Source: Phoronis australis
Taxonomy: Eukaryota; Phoronida; Phoronidae
Assembly (NCBI GenBank): GCA_002633005.1
Contig: NMRA01000625.1
Location: 178,895 to 242,894 of the forward strand
Reading direction: 5' to 3'
Length of the DNA: 64,000 nucleotides
Shown: positions 36,856 through 49,900 of the stretch, in pieces
Position numbering within the stretch: the stretch's first letter is position 1
Layout of the letters: every line of letters starts with the position of its first letter
Notes under the pieces: model-generated
The model's input: the letters and a program-made list of their open reading frames with translations, nothing else
What the model was told of the DNA's origin: nothing
Databases searched by the model: none
Translations under genes and position numbers: made by a program

Positions 36856-38149
36856 AACACCAGAGAATACTAAAAAAGGAATCAACGGGCGCGGCCATAT
36901 TGTAATTCCACTAATTATCTCCAAAGCGGAAAGAGCGAACAAACCATCCGGTACATGACTCAGTTTTTGTCCATCACTGATCATCGCCAAATGTCGCTCT
37001 CTTTCTCCCGTTGACAAAAGCAGAACGCAGCTACAGTCCGGCAGTTAGAAATTTACTGTCAGTGTCGGCTGGTTTTCTGCACCTGGCAGGCCGCCGCAGC
37101 TGGAACTCAAGGATATTGTCCACCACTTAGAGAGAGAATTCAAGAACCCATTTTTAGGGAGATTCCCTGAAAAAGTCACTCGGTGTACAAGTTGTTTGGC
37201 CGTATTTGAACTGAACTCCTCACTTTGAAAACTCTCCCTCAACAGCCACTGCCCTTTCCGGGCAATGCCGCGCACTGCGATCGCCAACTGATGAATGGCG
37301 GTACCCAATCTATGAAGCCAATCAGCTCCTCAACGTCGTACTGAGAAAATTCATTCAAATTTCCAAAGGTTTTTATTTATAATCTATGAAAAAGCATGAG
37401 AACAGTTTCACAGACTCTGTAATTCGTTAGCAAATATATCAATTACTAACAAGAATTTCTGATTATTAAATCTATGACCAGTCACTTCCTATTTGTCATT
37501 GTGCGATAATGTAACATGTGATTCTGAAATTGTGTGACTGTGGAAAATTAATTTGAATTGGCTCACCGGTAACATTGATCTGTATCTTCTTGATTTTTCT
37601 CCTCCTTCAGGGTGTCGCTTTTGTCGTTACTAATTTACTGTCAATAATTAATTCTTGCGGCTTCGATAACATTTATTAACGTTCCTGAGCATTTGAAGTA
37701 GGGGTCTCCCTAGGTATCTTTTATTCATTGTCTCATTATTTCAAACGACTGAGCCTTCGTCACGAACGGTTCGTGGGGTTCTGTACGTTTGTCTTTAGCA
37801 AATTTGTTTCCAGTCATTTGGGTTATGAAGGACCTTGTTGAAAAGTTTGTACATTTACCAAATATCTTAAAAACAAATAATAGAATTTGACTCGGTCGGT
37901 AAAAGCATATATTTATAGAAATTTCGTAGCATTTGATGTTTGACTTTATACCAGTGTGCCGCAAATTAGGTCAAGTGACCTTGCTTTTTATGAGAATTTC
38001 GTAAAAAAGAAAGGTACGTTCATAGAGGATCAATAACGTCACCGTATTTTGTATAATATAAATGTTCCAGATAAAATCTCATAAACGTTGCTGGTTTTTT
38101 GTTAATTATCGTTTGTTTTCGTTTTGTGGAACTTCAAACTTTTTTTTCA

Positions 38150-38370
38150 AAAAAAATCATGTCAGCAATACTTCTGATAGCCCCTCATGCAAAGGTGGAA
38201 CATTTTAAAAACAGTTTCTAATAGTGCTTTGGTGAACACCGCATAAAGTCTATAATACCTGTAAGTTTCATGTGAATCAGTCGGAACAGCAATTTCTGAA
38301 ACATGATGTTGCGAAGTGGGTCAAAATTGAACATTTTTTGGGGTCCTACGTGACCTTGAGCATAGAAGTG
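38150..38370 (-). repeat. Interspersed repeat family 2, copy 4
   Basis: It carries GATAGCCCCTCATGCAAAGG, TGGAACATTTTAAAAA, GTAAGTTTCATGTGAATC, TTTCTGAAACATGATGTTGC and GGTCCTACGTGACCTT, the inverse order of the 27.1 and 51.9 kb copies. Confidence 0.75.
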
Positions 38371-39602
38371 GTGAAATTTCATCTAAAAATTGCTATCATC
38401 CCATCACAGCTCTAACTGGTGTTGTTCAGCAAGGTGTTTGGGTTGCATATGGGTTTAGCCTATGGTTGCAAGCTGTGTAGTATTTAATACGTGTAAAGGC
38501 CTACAGTTTGTTTTTTCCTTTATTTGTTGAAAACTTGTTGCAGCGTAGGACCAGTGTGACTTGCACCATGATGTTGTGCATAACTCGGTCACGAATGCTG
38601 TTATGTAATCTGTTAGCTCATTCTGTACTACCCATGTATTGAATTTGTGATTGAACAGAGGGTTAACAAGAGACAAAATATTTGTTCGTATCATTAGTCC
38701 ATGCAACTCAATGGCTTTTTAAAGCTTCATAGCCAAAACGTATATAAATCATGTGGTGTCTTGTCTTCCAAGTTACATTCTAAAACTAATTTATTGTACG
38801 TTAGTTCTACCACATCTTCACGTTGGTAACTTGCATATCGGGTTTTACCCGTCATAGATTGGAAATAGTACAAACATGTGCCCTTCGTCACATAAGCCGC
38901 AGCAAATTTAATGCGCACACACGAAATCCTTATGAAAACATTAAACAGTTTTTGTATGAAGAAACACAACACATTGTCTGCTTTAAAATAACTCACAAAA
39001 CTACTAACGGGATTACTCCACTTTACATCTACAGAAACTTCCCATCTTTAAGCATTTCTTTGAAAATAATTACTAATCAACAAAACAAGACAGCGTTGTC
39101 TCGCAACCCTGCTCATTTGAGCCAGTATATAGCAAAATTCCCCACACTTGAGGCAGTTGATACTACAGTTCACAACTAATAAGACGTTAACAAAAAATTG
39201 TCTACTATACTTCACTCCAAAGTTAATTGACGGCTATGGATTCTTGTTAATCCTTCTAGGAAAAGTTAAAACCCGTGACCATTTAAAACACTTCATGATA
39301 TTGAGTTGCAACGTATTGTGCGCAACACAAAATGTGTTAGCTACTCCTATAACCGAAAACTTGCTCCCGAAGTACAATCAGCTACTCCTAAGAAGAGATT
39401 TTTACTAACTGTGATCTTATTACATGCTCTTTTGTCTGTGTCATCTCGCTTTTTTCAAAATATCGCAGCTGAAAGTTGGCCGAATTATCGTTACTTTGTT
39501 TTTCTATTAATTTAGTACAACCAGTTTATGCAGTTACACTTTACATTGGATGGTACATTGTTTACGTATATTTTTTGTGTAGAATTATTTTTGTATCGGG
39601 AT

Positions 39603-40026
39603 ATTCCGTAGATAAATCCATGGGCGTGTATTAGGAAAATGAAAACTTTCAGGCGTTTTAGTAACACTAAACAAACGCCCGGGTGTTTATTCGGAAAAGG
39701 GAGGTGTTTAAACGGAAGTCATAGTTTTACTGACTTTGACATTTTTCACTTAAAACTGTGTTTTTAAATTTACATTAATAAATGCATATTTCGCCAACAC
39801 CTTGTTCGTTTTTATAGATGATAAATGATCCACAAAATTGAATTTGTGACAAAAAGTTGACGCTTAGTGAGCTTTTAAGAAAAAAATTCCGAATAAGCGC
39901 CTCACTATCTGGACACCTGACACTAGAAGTTGTAACACCAAATAAACGCCCATGGGCGTTTGTTCGGCCTAATTTTTCAAATAAACACACATGGGCGTTT
40001 CATCGAGTGGGCTTATCTACGGAAAA
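39603..40026. mobile_element. Non-autonomous element with TTCCGTAGATAA terminal inverted repeats
   Basis: TTCCGTAGATAAATCCA on the left and TGGGCTTATCTACGGAA on the right are inverted. Inside are several AAACGCCC(A/G)TGGGCGTTT palindromes. There is no coding capacity; about 425 bp. Confidence 0.7.
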
Positions 40027-41197
40027 TCAGGATAGTATTTAGCCGTTTTCTAGCCATCTTAGCTTAAAAAGTATCGTTTCGTTGTGGTCTCCCTGTCACA
40101 ATTCTACTATTTACCTTTTTCTGTGCTCCAATGAGGATCCCCATGGAAAGCAATGAAAACTGATGGGGTTACCCTCATTGTAAACATCACAATAAGTAAA
40201 ATAAAACAAAAAATACGGTGGAATTTTAAATGTGCTACGAACCTCGTACCATGCGCGATTCCTAGTTTTTTAATTTGCTATAATTTTCTTCTGTAATTCG
40301 TACATTTTGGAATAAGCCACTTTTCACCGTTTGTATGTAATACCAGGACGTAATGTCTTCCTAATAATACATAGCTATATAGCTTATCTATTTCAAATTA
40401 CACCGGGGAGGCATTATGCCTTCTTGGTTCTATATATTTTAGAATGACTTAGCTCAAGTGTTGCTAAAAATATGAGACGGTCTCGTGTTTTAGCATCTAC
40501 ATTATTTGTTATATATGTTATCATATCATAACATGGCCTTAACATTATTTAAATGTTATGCAATGTATTCCCAAGAAACTCAGTCCAGATTTGTTTGCCA
40601 TTATCATGCGAATTAGCCCCAAAAGGTCGGTTTTCCATCGTAAATGTTTCTGTTTTTTGTTATCACATTCTTTTCAGGCGTTAATCATTGTTGTTACAAG
40701 AATGGCATTATTTATATATATTTATATCGTAACAATGATAGTCACTGCCATTTCGATGATTGTCAGAGTCTTTAACGAGAGGACATGTATCACAGATGTG
40801 AACTAGTATGATGAAAACAAGACAAAGATGGGCTTTACGCAGGACTTTTTTCTGCTGTGGTGAGTGGGTCTGTGTATTTGATATTACTTTCATAGCGAGC
40901 AATTTTATGCCTTCAGCCACAAGTGTACTTCACTTTCGTATTTAAACTTAATTACCACATGTTAGTTATAAAATCGGCTTGAGGTACAGGTCAGTAATCG
41001 ATGGACGTGTACTACAAGAGCTTAGATGACACCGTTCACGTTTACCTTTCACTTCTCCCAGCCGTTGCTTATCGACCTATTGACTACAAATGTGTTCGTT
41101 TTCTTGAGCTGCGGCTTACAGCGTTGAAAGCTCACAGATGTTTTGAAATGGAGACTTGGTTATATTTGTAAAGCCGTATAACTATATGACAGGCACT

Positions 41198-41255
41198 TAT
41201 TTTAAGACGGTATTTTAAGACGGTATTTTAAGACGGTATTTTAAGACGGTATTTT
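41198..41255. repeat. 13-bp tandem repeat, four copies
   Basis: TATTTTAAGACGG is repeated four times, essentially without change, followed by a partial copy. Confidence 0.9.
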
Positions 41256-41938
41256 CTCTGTTGAAGTTTTTATTGATCTTCTTTGAATTAAAGGTGCAAG
41301 GGACTCAGGCACGTGTTCAAGTACTCTAGGTCGATTAAATTATGGTTATAAAATCTGTCTCGTATTGTCCCTTTCTCAGATTAGAAGTGAATCCTAAGTT
41401 TGAGATATACTAACAGTTTATTAATACCGCATGATTTTGTTCTTGTCTTTTGTCTTTGCTCAATAATATGTTTTGCTTAAGTAGGTCATTGTTTCAGAGT
41501 TAAAAGCCTGGATAAAATGATTCGCTTTCTGGGCTAAACATTTGTACTTAATATATTGTCATACATTTGTGTAGCAATAAAAAATTAATGCTTCAAAGCA
41601 GACTTAATACGTAATTTAGCTTTTTGGGGGGCACGGTCAGTTACAGTTTCACCAGCCGAAGCAGCGTGACTGTCCAGAGGAGCCAGTGATTGTGGGTACT
41701 ATTCATGGTAACCATTTACAATTAAAAAAAGATTGTAATGCGATGACGTACATCTAAGATTTGTTTTAAAGAAAGGATGTGTTGACATCTGAACGTGGGT
41801 TAAATGGGTTTTTACTGTACTGTATGTCATACATGTGTACAGTGCAATTATAATTAAATAAGCTCAGTAATCAAACGCAAATCAATGTCGTTAAATACCG
41901 ACTCCTGACTAACATTGTAACAACGTACAATCTTTCAG

Positions 41939-43700
41939 GGCGTCTCTCATTTCCTGTTATGCTGTAGTTGGCGCGCAAAACCAACCTACTCAAGAGACAC
42001 TGCGCAGTGGAAGATGTCCTTCCGATACTAGATGGGGTGCTAGAAGTCAGCGCAAATTGGATTTTAATCATTGCAACATTGGACGTCTCGACTTCTTTAG
42101 ACAATTTTCACAACCGAAGTCCTTGAGAGAATTGTATATGAGCTATAACAACATCAAAACCCTTCCTTCAAGACATTCACAGTTGCGTTTCAACAATCTA
42201 TACGAACTGACGCTCGGACACAACCACATTGACAATATCGATAGAGGATTTTCATTTCCCAGGCTTGAATTCCTAGACCTACGAAATAACTACATAACAT
42301 CTATTTCAAATGGAACATTCTTTAGACTAAAGAGACTTCTATGGCTCATCCTTAAAGAAAATCAAATTTCGCATCTGGAAAGCGGCGTCTTTGATGGAAA
42401 TCACATGCTCCGCAGATTGGAACTACAAAATAATCGACTGCGTACGCTAACGAACGCATATGGGCGTCTTCGCGGGCTAAGTGAGCTGAACTTGTCTAAT
42501 AACAATATCTCGGAATTCTCTTCGCAGATATTTCCACATTTCTCGACAGTCAGCCTGACACTTGATCTTTCCGGTAACCGCATCCGATTTCTTGATCCAT
42601 CTGATCTGAGTCTTCGCCGACCTGCCAGTGAAACAACGATATGCTTGCAAAGTAACCAGCTAATGGAAATTCCGATTGACGAGTCCAGACCCAACCAGCG
42701 ATATGATATCGCTCTAGCGGACAATCCCTTAACATGCAGCTGTGAATTTGAAATGCGAAAAAAATTGATCAAGCCATTACATCGCTGTGGACACATCGAG
42801 GTGTATTCTGTCACATGTGCATCTCAACATACTCATCCAGCTGACATCTCATATTGTACGAAGCCATCGGCACCATCTTTAAATATTTCAGTTGACAATC
42901 ATGGCATCCTGCTGACCTGTTTCTCTCAAGGGGACCCCGAACCTCTAGTTACAGTTAAAGCGCCATCAGGAGATATTATAATACACGAAGTGCCACCATT
43001 TAATGCAACAACATACATTGATGCTGAAAGTTTTGAAGACGGGGAATACAGTTGCTGGGGTAAGAACTCCAACGGTATTTCAAACACAACAGCGAACTTT
43101 AATATCAGGAACCACCTCCAACAGACCACGGAATTTGATGCCACAGTTGATAATTTCAATCCTGAGCCAATATCAGTGACAATCCAAGTAGAAAACTCGA
43201 CAAACGACACTGACGCTGGCGATTCGTATTCACCGTCAACAGCAGCGACAATTCAATTAGAAAACGCGACAAACGATACTATGGTCCCCGAAGCTGGCGA
43301 TTATTTAGCATATGTCACTGCTCTAAGCTCCGTTGGGGCGTGTTTACTTGTTGCACTTGGTTTGGTGGCAATTTTAGTGCAAAAATCATGCACGCACCAA
43401 CGTAGTGATGCCGCAGCCACAGCGCAATACGAACACCACAAACAAACAATATCCAGTATTCGGTACGACTATTGCACGATCTCGGAAAACAGCGAAACCC
43501 GTTATGTGAGTAAACATTATAACCCGCCACCCATACCACCCCGACTCATTCCAACAGAAAGTCTATCGGAAACTTTTGATGGGGTACCGAAAGAGGCCAT
43601 ATATATGGATATTGAGAACTGTACACCCCCTCAACCAGGACTAGTGGCGACAATGAGAGAAAGCGAAGAAACAAATGAAACTGCTGAAACAAAAATTTAA
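41939..43700 (+). CDS. LRR-Ig single-pass membrane receptor, main exon (5' exon not found)
   Basis: The frame is open from a good acceptor (TCTTTCAG before 41939) to TAA at 43700 and has no upstream ATG, so an earlier exon must supply the start and most of the signal peptide; the exon begins with its hydrophobic end (ASLISCYAVVGA). Then come an LRR N-cap (RCPSDTRWG), seven or eight leucine-rich repeats (to about 42,715), an LRR C-cap (NPLTCSCEFEMRK), one Ig domain (42,860-43,110; cysteines in LLTCFSQ and EYSCWG), a threonine/asparagine-rich stem with a duplicated block (TIQVENSTNDT, TIQLENATNDT), a membrane segment (43,303-43,377) and a tail of about 105 residues. The tail has PPPIPPRL, a class II SH3-ligand pattern, and tyrosines in YCTI and YMDI settings. 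It resembles LRIG/AMIGO-type adhesion and signalling receptors; orthology and ligand are unknown. Confidence 0.87.
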
Positions 43701-43746
43701 CACACAAGCAACGCAAATCTGAGCGAAACAGATTTAAGCAATGCTA

Positions 43747-43985
43747 AAATAGTAAAAATAAAACGACGAGCGTCGGTACTAAATTATATTAAAATATTCC
43801 CCACGTTTCGAACGATGCGCTCTTTGTCAAGAGTGTGATACAAATTGCCGAACAGATGGACATACGCGATTTTATTATATCCATCTAATCGGGAGTCGGT
43901 AATCATACCCTTGACATCACTGGAAAGTGGGGAATATTTTAATGTATTTTAGTACTGACGCTCCTCGTTTTATTTTTACTATTTT
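43747..43985. mobile_element. Foldback (long hairpin) element in the 3' region of the LRR-Ig gene
   Basis: Arms 43,751-43,804 and 43,927-43,980 are inverse over 54 bases with only a few mismatches, both starting AGTAAAAATAAAACGA. The centre also pairs (TGTCAAGAGTGTGAT with ATCATACCCTTGACA), so most of the 240 bases fold into one stem. The left arm contains AATAAA at 43,757-43,762, 57 bases after the stop codon of the receptor. Confidence 0.9.
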
Positions 43986-46930
43986 TACTATTACATAATG
44001 TTATCCATGGTAACTGCTGTAACTGCACGGCATTCCAGCATCCAAGCAATGCTAACAACACTACAATACGGCACCTAACATCGGAATATAGTGCCTATGG
44101 TGGGACTACAGCATAGAAGATACCTGTGTAGGAGACCAGTGGTGCCACACATTAGAGTCCATCACAACTATCATCACTAGAAACTGTGCTAATTATCTTA
44201 ATCACTGAGATGTGCTAAACTTTAAGTGTTGTATAAGTGCAGCTGACTCTATGTGATATCTCAGATGACTTCAGTCCCATGCAGGAGCACCAAGTCAAGG
44301 CAAAGTCGCAACCACAACAATCCAAACACAGGACCAAAGGATAGAAGTGCTATTATGCGTCTTGAGAAATAGTTCTACAAGGTATACGATGTTGTATAAC
44401 AGCTATCTTGAAATGAAAACTAGTAATGAAATTAAGCTTTTTAATTGAGCAATTGTATTTAATAATTATCCATGTGCATTACAAATGCCTGGTTACAACA
44501 ACACATGCCACAAATGGTTGGAATGTAAAAATAGAGTCAGAATAAACCTGCCAAAAATGTAAACATGACATCCTATTAACATTTATCTCCAGCCCTTAGC
44601 TGACAGTATAAACATATCACTGACAGAGCATTATGCAAATCACATCCTTACACCATAAAAATAACTTGAGCAAATACAGCATTACCACCCCAATATACTG
44701 TTAGCGATTAAACAAACATCAGCATTTATGCAACATTATAGACTAATATCAATAAATTAAAATTAAACTTACCCCAAGTTAAACTTCAAATAGCAGTTAA
44801 ATTCATACAGACATAATATGCAAACAGTCTTGCATGAGCAAACAGTTTCAATTTTGAAAACAACAAAATTTCTCATGGAATATGTTTCATAGCAAACCCA
44901 TAATATTTAAAGTTCCATGCAGTGAAAAGTAGGTCATTTGAGGAGGCAGTGACACCTAGTGGGACAGTTGTCCGCTTCCTTTACTCAAGGTCGTGGGTTC
45001 AAGTCTCACTGGGACACACTGCTAGATCCTTGAGTCAGGTTTCTAGCTCCTCAGCTGGGTTTTACCTATACATTATTAATAGAGCATAAAAATGGTTCCA
45101 GGTGATCCTTGTAGGCCCACCCCAGAGGCCAGCGCACATCTTGTACAATGTGTACCAGATCACCTGCAATTATTTTTATGATCGACATATGTCCCGAATA
45201 AAGATAAATGATACGTGCGTCGCAAGCTCGTTACCAGAGATGAAAAGGAGACCGAGGTAGGCATATATATTTACTAGGTCATCTCAAAAATCCAGAGATT
45301 GATCTGCAATAAATCAAGCTGAAGGGGATGAATCGACCCACAAAAGTGATCAGAGAATTCCAACTGGTCGATAGCGACATGTCGTGAAAAGCACAAACCA
45401 AATTTACAAAGCATTTCAAAGAATGATGCCTTGCATGTTGCTTTAAATATCTTCACTGCCAAATTCAAGTTATTGACTTTTACTGATGCCATCATGTATA
45501 AGTATAAATATTTTCAGGTCTCCAAATCTGGTAATGACCGAGGTCGACATAAAGTCATCGCATTTTTGGGTGACTGCCTAAAAAGTCACGTCACACATGA
45601 CAGTAAAACTCATCACCAGACTGTACACCATTTGACACATATTATATCACCAGCAGTCTCAATGTTTTCTTTGGCAAGATTTTTTATCAATTGGCCATTT
45701 TAAACAATCGCCAAAGCTATTTAATGACTCCACATTTATGTCTCCCAATCACAAAGTAAATAATAATAATTTTGCACATGAGTGCTTTATACTAGCTAAA
45801 ATGAGTAGGCAGCCCTTCGCACTGAAAACATACGAAAAGAAGAAAATTTCTGCCATTCTCCTTAGCAGAGATCTTTTTAACTATTTGCATAGTATTGACT
45901 AGCAGCATGTAACCAACTGGTCTGCTCAATGGGACTTCAAAACAACACAATATGCAACCCAGATCCCAGTTTATCTATTTCTGAATCAGTTTCTGTTGTT
46001 TCTCAAGAAACCTCAACAAATGCAACAGAATCACACGCAACATCTCACAAACTATTCTCATTCCCTATGAACTTATGAATGCGCTGCACATTTTGAGCAA
46101 AAAATGATGGCAGGGCACATTTCTGCCAACGTTATACGCTGGTTTACACTCTAGCAAGAACATTTATCCTGGTGACAACTGAGGGGTCTTAGTAAAAATA
46201 AGTTGGTTCGTGTCAACAATCCTCAGAAATTTTGCACCTTATCACACGTCATACAGTGGCAAGACAATAACGAGTACATGGCAAAACCAGAAGTTGGTTT
46301 AGTTGTTTTTGAGCTAATCATTGTCTGCACCATACCTTCATTAATCTTTGCCTGAGTATCTGTACCAGTCTTTTTTGTTATCCAATACCGGGCCACTCCA
46401 AGTGCGTGACCCAACAAAACACCAACCAAAATCACAGAAATTGATCATTTTATAGCAAAAACTGACGAGATATCATGAAAATCATGAAAATCATGAAAAT
46501 GTTGCGTCAATGGCTATTTTTGACAGTTTTGCCAACTGCTGAGTTGATACAAAATGCAATTTCCGAGATTTTGAAAAATATCATGAACGCCAAAATCGCA
46601 CATGTCCCAAACTTCAGAATCAAGAAAACACAGTTTTGCTTTGAATTTCAATGTCCCAAATTTCAGAGGCTACCCAATTTTTACCATAGTTGCTAACTGT
46701 TGACTATATGATAAATTGAACTTTTGGCTGCCTTAAATACTACTAAAGTGAAGTGTTCTCTATAAACCGTACATATACGACTGGCAGTGATGCTTTGGAA
46801 AACCGCTTTCCCATAATGCCGCGTAAGTGAAATCCGTAAAAAAGACAATTTTGAGCTTGTTCTTGCTTGCTAACGCCAAAGCTAGTGAGCACTTTCCTTT
46901 TCTTCATCCTTGGAGCAAAGATAATATTTG
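43986..46930. other. Spacer between the convergent LRR-Ig and EF-hand genes
   Basis: No exon was recognised. It contains a SINE at 44,940-45,170 and a short repeat with ATATGTCCCGAATAAA and AGGAGACCG near 45,185-45,260 that recurs at 18,290-18,365. Confidence 0.5.
44940..45170 (+). mobile_element. tRNA-derived SINE, copy 2
   Basis: The head reads CACCTAGTGGGACAGTTGTC and GGGTTCAAGTCTCACTGG, like the A and B boxes of a tRNA. The body matches the inverse of 7,270-7,505 up to AATGTGTACCAGATCACC. Confidence 0.75.
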
Positions 46931-49900
46931 TTAATCATCGGCCCAAATGTCCTTTGTCTTTTTGTACAAAGATTCATACTGAGGCTTGCTCCGTAAAGCT
47001 TGCCGCACAGCGAGGCGTGCTCGCTCAATGTCCTCAACAAGCACCTCTCTATTCATGAGCTGGCGATGGATTTGGAGGAAGAAGGGTATGTATGTGAGGT
47101 ACTCCACAAACTCTATGTAACCTGGAAAAAACAAAATTCAACGTAGACTGAATGTTCATTATTCGACTCCTATAATTAGTATGAGTGATGACAGGCAGGT
47201 ACTGCCAGACAACCAGTGAGATGGTGTCTAGACGACAGGCAGGTACTACCAGACAACCAGTGAGATGGTGTCTAGACGACAGGCAGGTACTGCCAGACAA
47301 CCAGTGAGATGGTGTCTAGACGGCAGGCAGGTACTGCCAGACAACCAGTGAGATGTGTCTAGACTGACAGTTAGGTTTGGCCACACAGCCTATGAGAAGG
47401 TTCATACGAGTCATTCTGACCAGTCCTCTAAACAAAATAATTTGGTATGGCACTAACTGCAAATTAATTTAATAGGTCAATGGTCAGAATTTTTGAGAAA
47501 AATTCTAAGCAATGTTTTTTGAACTGGTCATTATGCCCATTCTTACCATTTCTGTCTTTATCCACAGTTTGTAGCAAGATCTCCACAAAATCTTTATCTG
47601 TTCCCACGTCCAGTCCCATTCCAGCGGTCAAGATGACCATCATCTCATTAAGGCTTATTTTACCACTGAAGTCCTCGTCAACTAATTCAAACATTTCCTA
47701 TAACCCAATCAAATTATAAGCTTGTTTTAAAATAGTGCGACAAAGTATCCTTAATGATATGTCAAAAATTCTCAAAATTTGGTATAAGAGGTCTGATGGC
47801 ATTAAATCAGTTATGGAGTAAATATTATCTGAGACAATGACACTACAGAAGCAAAATCACAAGAACTATTATACAAAGACCACAAAATTTAATACTACGG
47901 TAAAAAAATCTTCAGTGAGACGCAACATGGCGGACAGGGGAAATTTCATTTTGTCAAATTTATAAACAAAAATAACTTTTCAGGAAATTTTCTTTTAACA
48001 TGGTTTGTATGGTGTAGCTATTACCAAAGAACATTTGGTAAAATTTTGAGAATTTGCAACAATCCGGTAAGCCTCTGAAAATAATAAATGTGGCCATTTT
48101 AGCAATCATTTATGTCTCAAATTGAAGAATTTTTACCATAACAGCCAAAACTGGTTTGAGAATTAGACTACAATTTTTCACGACACTTCTAGTATGCTCC
48201 ATAGCATAGCATCATAATAAACACTTATAAAGAGTTTGAACAATGTCAGAAGCCTATCTGTAAACTGCTTCGCCATCTATCAAACAGTCTTCCTGACACG
48301 GCAACAGAATTTGTCAAAACTTCACAATGATAATTAGTAAGCGAGAGGTGCAAGGTTCATTTAATATCAAAATTCTAATCAATAATTATGATAATCACTT
48401 ACTCTGTATGAAGTTATGTGATAGGCAAGTTTGGGCAGATTCAACTCCAGGGGTTCATCAGCAGAAGAAAGCCTGAATAAGAAATTAGTCTTTTAGTAAA
48501 ACTGATTTCCCAACTGTATTGTTTTTCACCGAGTACAGGATTTTGCAAGTAGCGAACTTGGAACAAATCTAGGAAACATGAATGACTCACGACCCTAGAT
48601 CTACTTTTACAACAACAATCTTTTGAAGTGCCGTCCACCCTCAGGCTGGCAACAAAAAGTATGCCAGTGTACAGGTTGGCAAACATGACAAAACAGTTTG
48701 GCAGAGTTTGCCTGAAGACTGATTGCCTAACTCAATCACCAAAACATCAGCAGAATTGAGTTAGGCTGAGTTTGCCATGTTCAAAAGTTTGTCAGAGTTA
48801 CAAGAATGTTGATGGGACTACTTGATGAACAGTCGAACATCAGATCTCACCCGTATTAATAAAAATAACCAACAAAATAATATGTCAGTGATAAGTGAAC
48901 ATATGCAACTATTTAGCATAAAAAAGTTTAAAACTAAAAAAAGTTTTGTGACCTATTATTACATGCAGCAAAGACTTACTTAGTAATTGGTGAGATACAG
49001 AGATTTATGAGTTTTCTAGCCACTACTAAAACTTAGTCTTTGCACCCAGGAGTCCATATTGTAATCAGGGAGGGGTCTGCCAATGAACAAACTTAAGGGG
49101 CCTCCCATGAGAGTTCCTCAAAAGCAGTACACTGACTGGCCAGTGGAGGTGGGAACCCCAGAATCTCTCTATATTCAGACTTGATTTGCCGATGTTAAAA
49201 TAACAAAATGAAAGCAGTCTTACACATGTCCAGTCAGGCGGTCATTCAGGGCAGCTACAGTAACAAACTCATTGAGATCAATGGTCTTGTCTTTGTTCAA
49301 GTCAAAAACCTGAAATGCACATAAGGGGTTCTTAAAAGACACAAAACATGAAAACTACGGTAAAAATTCTTGGAACAAAATATTTGGTAAATTGATTTTT
49401 CAGAAGCATATCACATTCTTGTAAATGCTCAAAATTTGACCAAATGTTACTTAAGTTGGTAATGGCTATGCCATACAAATCATTCTAAGTAAATTTTCCT
49501 GAAAAGTTATTTTTTTGTTGCGAAATCTGACAAAACAAAATTTCACCTGTCCACCATATTGTTCACCAAACTGAAAAATATTTACCACAAATAGTCCCCA
49601 CTAAACTTTACAACGTATTCACTAATTTATACTCTACACCACCCAGTAACTACAAAAATTGCTTTTTTATTTTTGGACAACTATCAAGTGAATTAATTTC
49701 CAATAAAATGAACTGTTGTTTGTTGAAAACTTGAACCATATCTTTGACCAACTGGCTGACTTCAGCAGACGTCTCCTAGCTAAAGTTTAACAAAACAAAA
49801 CAACAACCTGCACGATTTCTAGCAGTGTTTCAAATGCATTTACTTTCATAAAGAGTGCAACGTCTCGTTTTGTGGCATTGATGAACAATTTTTGGTGGAG

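Larger units (their letters stand above)
37300..41938. other. Spacer between RPUSD2 and the LRR-Ig gene
   Basis: The start of this interval probably holds the RPUSD2 promoter. It contains repeat family 2 (38.1-38.4 kb), a stretch that may be decayed LINE (38.8-39.5 kb), a TIR element (39.6-40.0 kb) and a 13-bp tandem repeat near 41.2 kb. The missing first exon of the LRR-Ig gene may lie here but I could not identify it. Confidence 0.5.

Noticed and set aside
37045-37308. 88-codon open frame upstream of RPUSD2 on the minus strand
   Set aside because: It lacks an ATG start, matches nothing known, and lies in the probable promoter region of RPUSD2.
38823-39515. Open stretches that could be the end of a LINE reverse transcriptase (LEIVQTCALRHISRSKFN...)
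   Set aside because: Similarity to typical LINE C-termini is vague, the frame shifts repeatedly, and no catalytic motif is present. Too weak to annotate.
41400-41560. Hydrophobic start codon-led peptides that might be the missing signal-peptide exon of the LRR-Ig gene
   Set aside because: Each meets a stop within about 12 codons and lacks a convincing donor in the right phase.
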